A stretch of 7,081 nt of DNA from Chloroflexia bacterium. Its GTDB lineage: Bacteria > Chloroflexota > Chloroflexia > Thermomicrobiales > UBA6265. The DNA lies in contig JAUIGA010000177.1 of assembly GCA_030430125.1 (NCBI GenBank), forward strand, positions 1-7,081, written 5' to 3'. The position numbers and the translations under genes were made by a program. The notes beneath the pieces are model-generated. The model ran no database searches and was not told the DNA's origin. It saw only the letters and a program-made list of their open reading frames with translations. Below are positions 1 through 5,640 of the stretch, piece by piece (within the stretch, counting starts at the first letter, position 1; each line of letters begins with the position of its first letter).

Positions 1-273
1 GCGTGGACGTGGCGACGTCGCCTGCAATCGGCACGACGGGAGAACGACCGCATCACGCGGCAGATCAGCAGGCTGAGACGGCGGCTCAAGGATCTGCGGA
101 CAAACGAGACGTTCCCGCTTTGGTCAAGCGGGGGTCTGGGCGAATCGCTGGTCGCGGCGCGGCGGAAGTCGCTGGAGCGGGACATCGCCATGGCGAAGAC
201 CGAGCTGGATGCGGCTCGGGAGGCGTTCAAGCAGGCGATGGAGATGTGGGCCGACCAGAAGGCGACCGTCTGA
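1..273 (+). CDS. C-terminal end of an unrecognised charged helical protein (5' truncated by window)
   Basis: Frame 1 is open from the first base to a TGA at 271-273, giving 90 residues with no ATG upstream, so the gene probably begins outside the window. The residues are strongly charged and helix-prone: an Arg-rich start (WRRRL, then RLRRRLKDLR around residues 24-33) and a second helix with alternating hydrophobic positions (ARRKSLERDIAMAKTELDAA, about residues 53-72), ending in a Trp-containing tail (EMWADQKATV). A Gly/Ser break (SSGGLGES) separates the two, which suggests a helical hairpin or short coiled coil. I recognise no family and assign no function. The alternative frames over this stretch are Gly/Ala/Arg-rich and look like shadows. 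The gene converges on the cupin gene, with a MITE-like element between them. Confidence 0.55.
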   Translation, partial: AWTWRRRLQSARRENDRITRQISRLRRRLKDLRTNETFPLWSSGGLGESLVAARRKSLERDIAMAKTELDAAREAFKQAMEMWADQKATV

Positions 274-300
274 TCCTGACTCGACGGAACGCGACCCGTA

Positions 301-424
301 GACCCGCATTTTGATATCCGGGTGGGCTCCAACCTACGTCGACTCCGCATCTCGATAGCATCGTCGGTGGGAATCCCACGCACGTCATGTTGCATGACCG
401 TACCCGGATATCAAAATCCGGGTC
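301..424. mobile_element. MITE-like element, 124 bp, with 23-bp terminal inverted repeats and TA flanks
   Basis: Bases 301-323 and 402-424 are inverted repeats matching at 22 of 23 positions; the single mismatch is 307 against 418. Each outer end begins GACCCG or GACCCGG and each inner end reads ATATCCGGGT on its own strand. Both ends are flanked directly by TA (299-300 and 425-426), the target duplication made by IS630/Tc1/mariner transposases. The 78-bp interior has no coding capacity but contains two small palindromes, GTGGGA-A-TCCCAC (367-379) and TCATG-TTG-CATGA (385-397). Size, repeats and TA flanks fit a non-autonomous MITE mobilised in trans. TA duplication alone is weak evidence because TA is a dinucleotide; a large fold-back transcription terminator between convergent genes is the alternative, and the element could serve as both. 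Confidence 0.6.
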
Positions 425-788
425 TACCTGGTTCTGGCGAACTGGTGCCGATCTTCGGCATCATCCCGCCACGTCGGACATGGCAGGTGAGATAGGCGAA
501 TCGATCGCCGGCCGACCGGATCGACCGCTTCGCACCCTTCGGGATGATCGTCGCCTGCCCCGCCGCCATCGGCCTCGCCACGCCATCGACCGTCAGCACA
601 CCTTTCCCATCCAGCACGGCGAGGAGCACGTCGACCTCGCGGTTGACATGCTCCTCGACACCACTGACACCGGCAAACGCCAGCAGATTGACATTGAGAT
701 CAGCACTCGCCAGGGACCCCAGCAGGTGCTGGCCACCGGCCTGCTCCAGGAGGGTATGGAGATCGAGCGTTGCAGTGGTATCGGACAC
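411..788 (-). CDS. Small cupin-like protein with degenerate metal site, C-terminus rewritten by the MITE
   Basis: This is a 125-residue single-domain cupin. I chose the GTG at 788-786 because it lies just after the stop of the upstream oxidoreductase gene (7 bp gap) and follows a GGGG about 10 bases upstream. Cupin motif 1 is recognisable as GVEEHVNREVDVLLAVLDGKG (about 43-63) and motif 2 as GQATIIPKGAKRSI (about 77-90). In canonical motif 1 the metal ligands are HxH and a downstream Glu; here H47 and E51 are present but the second His is Asn49. The motif 2 His is replaced by Arg88, so metal binding and enzymatic turnover are doubtful and a binding or regulatory role is possible. The substrate is unknown. 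The last residues (part of Arg122, then Pro-Gly-Phe) and the TGA lie inside the right inverted repeat of the MITE. It is likely co-transcribed with the LLM oxidoreductase. Confidence 0.75.
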   Translation of the reverse strand: MSDTTATLDLHTLLEQAGGQHLLGSLASADLNVNLLAFAGVSGVEEHVNREVDVLLAVLDGKGVLTVDGVARPMAAGQATIIPKGAKRSIRSAGDRFAYLTCHVRRGGMMPKIGTSSPEPGRPGF

Positions 789-795
789 TCTGACG

Positions 796-1776
796 TTACC
801 CCTTGAACAACGGGATGATCTCCTCGTTGTAGCGGTGCATCGGCTCTGTGTCGTAGGCGAGACCGGGGATGTAGCTGATGATGTAGTTCGCCCCGGCCTC
901 GACGCACTCCTGCATCTGCCCGGCGAGCCGTTCCGGCGTGCCCACCCGCCATCGCGCTGAAAAATCCTCGAACGACATGTCTTGCAGGTGCCCGCGCGCC
1001 GTTGCCGTCGCCTGCTCGGGATCGGCACCCGGCGCGATCGGGAAGCACTCGAAGGTGGTCGACTTCGTGATCTCGTCGTAGTCGCGTCCTTCGCGCTCGC
1101 AGTGCCCCTTGAGCACGTCGAGCTTGTGCCGGACCGTTTCCGGATTGCCGCCGCCGACATTGCAGGCATCGCCGTACTGCGCGACCAGCCTGAGGGTCAC
1201 CTTCTCGCCGCCGCCGCCGATCCACAGCGGAATCTTCTTCTCGCCGGCGTTCTTCGGCTCGTTGATCGGCCCGTCGATGGTGTAGCGCTTGCCGCTGAAG
1301 GTTGGCGTGTCCTCTGTCCACATCTTGTGGACGATCTGGACCGCCTCGCGGAACATGCCCATGCGCTCCTTCGTCTCGGGGAAGCCGTAGCCGTAGGCGC
1401 GCCACTCGTGCTCGTACCAGCCCGCGCCGAAGCCGGCGTAGAGACGGCCGTTGCTGGCGACGTCGACGGTGCTGGCGATCTTGGCGAAGAGCGCCGGGTT
1501 GCGGTAGCCGTTGCAGCTGACCATCTGCCCGACGTTGATCCGCTCCGTGTCGCGGGCGAGCGTGGCGGTGATCGTCCAGCACTCGAAGGTGGTGTTCATC
1601 GTCGGTTCGGGAGTGGTGTGGAAGTGGTCGTAGACCCAGATCGAGTCGAAGGCGGTCTTCTCGTCCGCTTCCTTCGCGACGCTGGTCATCGCCTCGAACT
1701 GCTCGACCGGGTCTTCGATGTCGATGAGGTCCATCTTCCATCCCTGCGGGACGAAGACGCCGAATCGGATGGCCAT
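796..1776 (-). CDS. LLM-class flavin/F420-dependent oxidoreductase, Rv1855c-like family
   Basis: The 326-residue product is a full-length luciferase-like monooxygenase (TIM-barrel). Start ATG 1776-1774 is preceded by AGGAG at a 6-base spacing and gives the family's typical N-terminus (FGVFVPQGWKMDL, 5-17). Other landmarks are DSIWVYDHFHT (44-54), MVSCNGYRNPALFAKIA (85-101), GRLYAGFGAGWYEHEWRAYG (110-129) and IPLWIGGGGEKVTLR (182-196). These resemble the probable F420-dependent oxidoreductases named after mycobacterial Rv1855c, which is recalled knowledge. Such enzymes use F420 or FMN for hydride transfer in the cytosol; the substrate cannot be read from the sequence, and no F420 biosynthesis gene is in the window. 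The downstream cupin gene follows after 7 bp, suggesting one transcript. A longer reading from 1851 adds 25 Arg/Pro-rich residues without an RBS and is disfavoured. Confidence 0.92.
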   Translation of the reverse strand: MAIRFGVFVPQGWKMDLIDIEDPVEQFEAMTSVAKEADEKTAFDSIWVYDHFHTTPEPTMNTTFECWTITATLARDTERINVGQMVSCNGYRNPALFAKIASTVDVASNGRLYAGFGAGWYEHEWRAYGYGFPETKERMGMFREAVQIVHKMWTEDTPTFSGKRYTIDGPINEPKNAGEKKIPLWIGGGGEKVTLRLVAQYGDACNVGGGNPETVRHKLDVLKGHCEREGRDYDEITKSTTFECFPIAPGADPEQATATARGHLQDMSFEDFSARWRVGTPERLAGQMQECVEAGANYIISYIPGLAYDTEPMHRYNEEIIPLFKG

Positions 1777-1876
1777 GGGGAACTCCTGTGGTGCCTGCCG
1801 GTAGCCACGCGGCCTTGCCCGGCGCTTCGGAGGACGGGAGTCTCCCATCACCAGCCCGACCGTCGAGCCAGTCCGT

Positions 1877-1925
1877 GTTCACGGCTCCGACAACCATCAT
1901 CGCAAGGATTCGGCCAGCCGTGAAC
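1877..1925. repeat. 10-bp inverted repeat in the divergent promoter gap (operator candidate)
   Basis: GTTCACGGCT (1877-1886) and AGCCGTGAAC (1916-1925) are exact reverse complements separated by 29 bp. They lie in the 246-bp gap between the divergent starts of the LLM oxidoreductase (1776) and the 102-aa protein (2023), where a shared operator would be expected. The half-site separation of about 39 bp centre to centre is close to, but not exactly, four helical turns. No regulator gene is adjacent, so binding is only a suggestion. A shorter fold, AACCGA/TCGGTT (1923-1928 with 1938-1943), overlaps the right arm. Confidence 0.35.
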
Positions 1926-1954
1926 CGATGAAGGTTTTCGGTTTGGCCCGGGTC

Positions 1955-1982
1955 TTGCTGGGGTGGCATCACGGGATATCAT
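1955..1982 (+). promoter_or_regulatory. Candidate sigma-70-type promoter for the 102-aa gene
   Basis: TTGCTG (1955-1960) and TATCAT (1977-1982) are separated by 16 bp and match the -35 and -10 consensus at 4 of 6 positions each (TTGACA/TATAAT). Transcription would start near 1989, leaving a leader of about 34 nt before the ATG at 2023 and its GGGGGAG ribosome binding site. That placement supports the 2023 start over the in-frame ATGs at 1963 and 1987. It is a pattern match only. Confidence 0.4.
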
Positions 1983-2022
1983 CAGGATGCACACATCAAG
2001 CACGCAACCGGGGGAGCGCCAG

Positions 2023-2331
2023 ATGGGACGACCCGAGATCACCGACGACCAGCGCGAAATCGCCGTGGAGATGCTCGCCAACGCGATCCGCAAGGATGCC
2101 CACCTGCGTGCCCGGGCGCGCGCCGTCGCCGAACAGGGCAATCCACTCACCGCATCGATGGCGAAACGCCGGGCAGAACCCTCCGAGCGCTACATCGCCG
2201 GCATGTGCGACCTGATCCGGGTGATGTTCGTGGACGGCGGCGCCGTCGCGGAGTCCTGCCTGGAAGACGCCTACGCGCAGGCGATGGGCGTCTCGCCGCC
2301 ACCCACCGATACGAGGGCGAACTTCCACTGA
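2023..2331 (+). CDS. Unrecognised 102-aa protein
   Basis: The ATG at 2023 is preceded by GGGGGAG (2010-2016) with a 6-base gap, the best ribosome binding site among the in-frame starts. The product begins MGRPEITDDQREIAVEMLAN and is largely alpha-helical: helices are likely at about 8-35 (Arg/Ala-rich, ANAIRKDAHLRARARAVAEQ) and 51-85 (SERYIAGMCDLIRVMF, then GAVAESCLEDAYAQAMG), followed by a Pro/Thr tail (SPPPTDTRANFH). There is no signal peptide or membrane segment, so it should be cytosolic. The GRPEITDDQRE opening looks a little like the start of some small DNA-binding proteins, but no helix-turn-helix can be shown, and I assign no family. Codon use is GC-rich like its neighbours. It stands alone, divergent from the LLM-cupin unit and convergent with msrAB. 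Confidence 0.7.
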   Translation: MGRPEITDDQREIAVEMLANAIRKDAHLRARARAVAEQGNPLTASMAKRRAEPSERYIAGMCDLIRVMFVDGGAVAESCLEDAYAQAMGVSPPPTDTRANFH

Positions 2332-2545
2332 CTGCAAGACAATCACGAGCCGCAAACAGAGACAGTCTTCGACGTCGAGGATTGCAGGGCACTCCTGCGT
2401 GCCGCCGAAGACACCGGCCCGGCTGTGGGAACGCATAGCTTCAACCCGAAGTTCGCATTGCCCCCCCAAATGCTCAGCTTTCTCAAGTATGGAGATCTTG
2501 AGCATCTGGGGATGCCTGGGACACCCAATGGCTTCATACGAACTT

Positions 2546-2571
2546 CGCCCGATTGACCCTGCCATCGGGCG
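2546..2571. repeat. 8-bp hairpin CGCCCGAT/ATCGGGCG
   Basis: CGCCCGAT (2546-2553) and ATCGGGCG (2564-2571) are perfect reverse complements with a 10-nt loop. It sits ten bases before the large GC-rich stem-loop and inside the TGAGCATCTGG cluster. An alternative fold, CCATCG-GG-CGATGG (2562-2575), shares its right arm. There is no following T-run, so it is not a classical intrinsic terminator. Confidence 0.5.
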
Positions 2572-2580
2572 ATGGGATCC

Positions 2581-2638
2581 CTGTAGTGCCGCCCCTGTGG
2601 CGGCCCGCGACGAACGGCCGCCACAGGGGCGGCTACAG
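2581..2638. terminator. Long GC-rich stem-loop between convergent genes (terminator or REP-like palindrome)
   Basis: CTGTAG (2581-2586) pairs with CTACAG (2633-2638), and the 17 bases at 2589-2605 pair perfectly with 2616-2632. That gives a 23-bp stem with one 2-nt bulge (TG, 2587-2588) and a 10-nt loop (2606-2615). Its position between two converging 3' ends suits a bidirectional terminator or mRNA 3'-end stabiliser. No T-run follows on either strand. Palindromes of the form 'GTAG...GCCGCC...' are, as I recall, dispersed in many copies in Chloroflexota genomes, so it may be a member of an interspersed REP-like family. Confidence 0.55.
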
Positions 2639-2794
2639 ACGGGTTTCAACCACGAATCACCCGACTTGAGCATCTGGAAAATCCCCGGCGCTCCGAAAGA
2701 CGTCACCACATGCTCAAGATGGTCCAGATGCTCATGCGATTTGAGCACCTGGGACAGGCGTCCGATGGCAGACATCGGCGATCGCGCCGAATGG

Positions 2795-3898
2795 CTACGT
2801 CTTCTGCAGATCGATGGCGATCGAGTTCATGCAGAACCGCGCGCCATCGTACTCGCGCGGGCCGTCGTTGAAGACGTGCCCGAGGTGGCTGTGACAACGC
2901 GCGCAGCGGACCTCCGTGCGCCGCATGCCGAAAGTATTGTCCTCCAGATACTCCACCGCGCCGGGCAGCGCCTCGCCGAAGCTGGGCCAGCCGCAGCCGT
3001 GGTCGTACTTGGTGCCGCTGTCGAAGAGCGGGTTGCCACAGGCGGCGCAGCGGTAGGTGCCCTCGTCCCAGACGGCGTTGTACTCGCCAGTAAAGGGCCG
3101 TTCCGTGCCGGCCTGGCGCAGCACCCGGTACCGATCGGGGCCGAGCACCTGTTGCCACTCCTCTTCTGTCTCCGGGATCGGCTTCAGCCCGGGATCTTCG
3201 GTCGCGGTCTCGTGGTCGCCGCCGCTGACCGGCGCCGGCGAGATCGCGCAGGCGACCCCCGTGCCCTTCAGGCCGCAATAGCCATTCGGCACCTTGTGCA
3301 GGTACTGCTGGTGGTACTCCTCGGCGTAGTAGAACGCGCCAGCATCGACGATCTCGGTGGTGATCGGATCGTTCCCGGCCTCGCGCAGGGCCGTGTCGTA
3401 GTCGGCCAGCACACGCGCCGCCACCTCGCGTTGCGCATCGTTGTGCGTGAATATCGCCGAACGGTACTGGCTGCCGATGTCGTTGCCCTGGCGCATGCCC
3501 TGGGTCGGGTCGTGCGCCTCGAAGAAGACCTTCAGCGGCTCCTCGTAGCCGATCTTCGCCGGGTCGTGAATGACGAGCACAGTTTCGGCGTGGCCGGTGT
3601 CGCCGGTGCACACTTCCTGATAGGTCGGATTGGGGGTGTAACCGCCGGCATACCCCGCCGCCGTGGTCCAAACGCCGTCGAGCTCCCAGAAGAGCCGCTC
3701 GGCACCCCAGAAGCAGCCCAAGCCGAACGAGGCAACCTCCAGGCCGTCCGGGAACGGCGGGGTCATCTTCGTGCCGAGCACGGCGTGCATGCCGCTGATC
3801 TCGAACGTCGGGGTGGAGCGACCTGGAAGGGCGTCCGCCGGATCGACGTTCCGCACCCTGTGGCCGAAGATCCGATCCCACTTCTCCTTGATCGCCAT
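2795..3898 (-). CDS. msrAB: Bifunctional peptide methionine sulfoxide reductase MsrA-MsrB
   Basis: The 367-residue cytosolic protein (no signal peptide) reduces both S- and R-methionine sulfoxide. MsrA comes first: a conserved lead-in ([11 protein letters not shown], 17-27), catalytic motif GCFWGAE (61-67, Cys62), [16 protein letters not shown] (90-105), GSQYRSAIF (142-150), and resolving cysteines in [12 protein letters not shown] (206-217, Cys208 and Cys217), an arrangement like E. coli MsrA. A linker of about 30 residues ([17 protein letters not shown]) leads to MsrB: zinc ligands CAAC (Cys284, Cys287) and CARC (Cys332, Cys335), GCGWPSF (301-307, probable resolving Cys302), [10 protein letters not shown] (338-347) and catalytic RFCMNS (354-359, Cys356). 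All key residues are present. Start ATG 3898-3896 follows AAGGAAG by 4 bases. It is a single-gene unit, divergent from the rhodanese-MoeB gene. Confidence 0.96.
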   Translation of the reverse strand: MAIKEKWDRIFGHRVRNVDPADALPGRSTPTFEISGMHAVLGTKMTPPFPDGLEVASFGLGCFWGAERLFWELDGVWTTAAGYAGGYTPNPTYQEVCTGDTGHAETVLVIHDPAKIGYEEPLKVFFEAHDPTQGMRQGNDIGSQYRSAIFTHNDAQREVAARVLADYDTALREAGNDPITTEIVDAGAFYYAEEYHQQYLHKVPNGYCGLKGTGVACAISPAPVSGGDHETATEDPGLKPIPETEEEWQQVLGPDRYRVLRQAGTERPFTGEYNAVWDEGTYRCAACGNPLFDSGTKYDHGCGWPSFGEALPGAVEYLEDNTFGMRRTEVRCARCHSHLGHVFNDGPREYDGARFCMNSIAIDLQKT

Positions 3899-4155
3899 GT
3901 GGCTTCCTTTCCCGATGGTGGTGCTGATGGGTAATGGCGGGAGCGCCGTCCCGATATGCGGTCCCTTGCACTATACGCCGATTCCAGGCCGCGGGTTCGC
4001 CGATGTCGCCGTCGTTGTGTAACGTCGGGTACCGGCGTGCGGGTGTAGCGACAGCAAGATTGGAGTCCGTCGAGTCGCGCATCCCGTGGCACAATCGACG
4101 CAAGACGAACGCGGCCGGCGATCTCGCGCGGGCAGCCAGAGCGGAGTCACGACCT
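3899..4155. other. Divergent intergenic region between msrAB and the rhodanese-MoeB gene
   Basis: These 257 bp must carry promoters for both genes. On the minus strand a TATAGT (3970-3975) could be a -10 for msrAB with a leader of about 65 nt, but its -35 position (GAACCC) is poor. A small fold, CGGGA/TCCCG (3938-3953), lies in the msrAB leader. The right-hand gene has a GGAG at 4143-4146. An in-frame ATG at 3934 would extend the MoeB protein by 74 residues of low-similarity, Arg/Ala-rich sequence and is disfavoured. I see no riboswitch-like conservation. Confidence 0.4.
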
Positions 4156-5352
4156 ATGCCCACCCTGCAGGATCTTCTCCACAACGCGCGGCAGACGGTG
4201 CCGGAACCGGATGTTGCCACCGTTCTGCAACATGACCAGCCCCTCCGACCAACCCTGATCGACGTCCGCGAGCAGGATGAGGTCGATCAGGGCATCGTCG
4301 ACGGCGCGGTCCACATCCCTCGGGGGTACCTCGAGCTGCGCATCGAACAGGCGGTGCCCGACCATGACGCGCCTGTGGTTCTCTACTGCGCGGGGGGCAC
4401 CCGCTCGCTGCTGGCGGCGAAGGCGATGCAGGAGATGGGCTACGCGAACGTCGCCTCGCTGGAGGGCGGTTTCAACGCCTGGAAAAGCGCCGGCGCGCCG
4501 TGGTCGGTGCCCACCGCGCTCACCGCCGAGCAACGCCGGCGCTACAGCCGCCACCTGCTACTGCCGGACGTGGGCGAGGCGGGGCAGGCGAAGCTGCTCG
4601 ACGCGAAGGTGCTGCTCATCGGCGCGGGCGGGCTCGGCTCGCCGGCGGCGCTCTACCTCGCCGCGGCGGGGATCGGCACGCTGGCCGTGATCGACGACGA
4701 CGTGGTCGACGCCAGCAACCTCCAGCGCCAGGTGATCCACACTACGGACGCGATCGGACAATCCAAGGCGCAATCCGCGCAGCGCGCGATCGAGGCGCTC
4801 AACCCGGACGTCAATGCGGTCGCTATCGAGGATCGCCTCACCCCCGACAACGTCTTCGACGTCATCGACGGCTACGACGTGATCGTGGACGGCTCGGACA
4901 ACTTCGCCACGCGCTACCTGCTCAACGACGCGACCGTGCTGCGGAAGATCCCGGTGGTGCACGGCAGCATCTTCCGCTTCGACGGGCAGGTGACGGTGCT
5001 CGACCCCCGCGACGACGCCAGCCCCTGCTACCGCTGCCTGTTCCCGTCTCCGCCGCCGCCGGAGCTGGCGCCGAACTGCGCCGAGGCGGGTGTGCTGGGG
5101 GTACTGCCCGGCGTGATCGGCCTGTTGCAGGCGACCGAGGCGATCAAGCTGGTGCTGGAGCTCGGCGAGCCGCTGGTCGGGCGACTGCTGATGTACGATG
5201 CGCGCTCGATGGACTTCCACACCCTGCGTGTGAAGCGGTCGCCCTTCTGCCCGATGTGCGGCGAGGATGGTCCCGATTCGCTGGAGGGCATCACCTACGA
5301 CGATATCTCCTGCGCGATCCGGCCGGACATCACCGCGTCCGTGGCGGACTGA
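4156..5352 (+). CDS. moeB: Rhodanese-MoeB/ThiF fusion: sulfur-carrier adenylyltransferase/sulfurtransferase
   Basis: The 398-residue product begins at ATG 4156, nine bases after GGAG (4143-4146). Residues about 5-118 form a rhodanese domain: LIDVREQDE (34-42), GAVHIPRG (50-57), active loop CAGGTRS (78-84, persulfide Cys78) and LEGGFNAW (102-109). Residues about 122-370 are an E1-like adenylyltransferase: RRYSRHLLLPDVG (128-140), nucleotide loop GAGGLGSPAALYL (156-168), SNLQRQ (187-192), DGSDNFATRYLLND (245-258), Cys308 in APNCAEAGV at the position of the E1-type cysteine, and a zinc site of CYRC (291-294) plus CPMC (365-368). Such enzymes adenylate the C-terminal Gly-Gly of MoaD or ThiS-like carriers and help load sulfur for molybdopterin, thiamine, tRNA thiolation or cysteine synthesis. 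In MoeZ/MOCS3/Uba4 the rhodanese is C-terminal; here it is N-terminal. No carrier gene is adjacent, so the pathway is open. Confidence 0.9.
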   Translation: MPTLQDLLHNARQTVPEPDVATVLQHDQPLRPTLIDVREQDEVDQGIVDGAVHIPRGYLELRIEQAVPDHDAPVVLYCAGGTRSLLAAKAMQEMGYANVASLEGGFNAWKSAGAPWSVPTALTAEQRRRYSRHLLLPDVGEAGQAKLLDAKVLLIGAGGLGSPAALYLAAAGIGTLAVIDDDVVDASNLQRQVIHTTDAIGQSKAQSAQRAIEALNPDVNAVAIEDRLTPDNVFDVIDGYDVIVDGSDNFATRYLLNDATVLRKIPVVHGSIFRFDGQVTVLDPRDDASPCYRCLFPSPPPPELAPNCAEAGVLGVLPGVIGLLQATEAIKLVLELGEPLVGRLLMYDARSMDFHTLRVKRSPFCPMCGEDGPDSLEGITYDDISCAIRPDITASVAD

Positions 5353-5357
5353 CGCGA

Positions 5358-5374
5358 CAGACGCCTGGCGTCTG
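5358..5374 (+). terminator. Short hairpin just after the rhodanese-MoeB stop
   Basis: CAGACG (5358-5363) and CGTCTG (5369-5374) form a 6-bp stem with a 5-nt loop, starting six bases after the TGA at 5350-5352. The position fits a transcription end, but no T-run follows, so factor-dependent termination or mere coincidence is possible. Confidence 0.35.
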
Positions 5375-5389
5375 CACCGTCCACCTCAA

Positions 5390-5583
5390 TCGTCACTCCG
5401 AACCGGCGCGAAGCGCCGTTGCCGAGGAGTCCTCCCCACTGACTCCCCTCCCATGGAGGGAAGAACCCTCCCCGCGCGAAGCGCCAGCAGCTTGCTGCCG
5501 CACGCCAGGTGATCCAGGATTCGACAAGTGCCTCCCATTTGGCTGCGCTTCGCGCGGGGGTGCTTCGACACACCGATGACCTG
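5390..5583. repeat. Mosaic of short GC-rich palindromes in a gene-free gap (interspersed-repeat remnant)
   Basis: The 288 bp between the MoeB stop and the next start hold no supported gene. Visible structure: CGGCGC-GAA-GCGCCG (5404-5418); CCCTCC-CAT-GGAGGG around 5446-5460; and CCCCGCGCGAAGCGC (5470-5484), repeated exactly in inverted orientation as GCGCTTCGCGCGGGG (5545-5559). GCGCGAAGCGC or its complement therefore appears three times. The phrases 'GTCACTCCGA...GCCGAGGAGTCCTCC' at the left and 'GGTGCTTCGACA...GATGACC' at the right resemble, from memory, the 'GTCATTCCGAGC...GAGGAATC' palindromic repeats scattered through many environmental bacterial genomes, especially Chloroflexota. Small ORFs across it, such as one on the minus strand at 5386-5571, are best seen as repeat-derived. 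Confidence 0.45.
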
Positions 5584-5640
5584 AAAGCCATCGGCGGCTC
5601 AGCAAGACGGTCATCGCATGCCCGTCGACACGGCGGAACC

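Larger units (their letters stand above)
2464..2752. repeat. Cluster of six TGAGCATCTGG-type motifs arranged as nested hairpins
   Basis: Within the 463-bp gene-free gap 2332-2794, the motif TTGAGCATCTGG occurs at 2498-2509 and 2666-2677, with a variant TTGAGCACCTGG at 2741-2752. On the other strand it occurs as CCAAATGCTCA (2466-2476), TGCTCAAGAT (2711-2720) and CCAGATGCTCA (2724-2734). The copies pair up: 2464-2476 with 2499-2511 (12 of 13 positions), 2667-2678 with 2723-2734 (12 of 12), and alternatively 2724-2734 with 2742-2752 (10 of 11, 7-nt loop). A smaller pair, CGAAGTTCG/CGAACTTCG (2447-2455 with 2539-2547), encloses the first hairpin. No convincing ORF exists here in either direction. 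It may be a structured RNA, a protein-binding array or the remains of a mobile palindrome; nothing in the sequence decides between these. Confidence 0.55.

Noticed and set aside
982..1923. Long plus-strand ORF (313 codons) opposite the LLM oxidoreductase
   Set aside because: It is antisense to a clearly conserved gene; the translation is Arg/Val/Asp-rich with no motif, as expected for a GC-rich shadow frame.
593..1972. 459-codon minus-strand ORF overlapping the LLM and cupin genes
   Set aside because: Out of frame with the recognisable LLM motifs, and its sequence is Arg/Gly/His-rich noise.
2343..2624. 93-codon minus-strand ORF in the repeat gap
   Set aside because: It runs through the stem-loop and repeated motifs, has no RBS or family resemblance, and its codon use looks random.
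2447..2752. CRISPR array in the repeated-motif region
   Set aside because: The copies are short, irregularly spaced and in both orientations, with no uniform spacers and no cas genes.
2399..3934. 511-codon plus-strand ORF opposite msrAB
   Set aside because: Antisense shadow of MsrAB, whose catalytic and zinc motifs fix the true frame.
3970..3998. TATAGT as a -10 element for msrAB on the minus strand
   Set aside because: No acceptable -35 hexamer at 16-18 bp spacing; kept only as a remark in the intergenic entry.
5386..5571. 61-codon minus-strand ORF downstream of the MoeB gene
   Set aside because: It lies wholly in palindromic repeat sequence and is probably repeat-derived.
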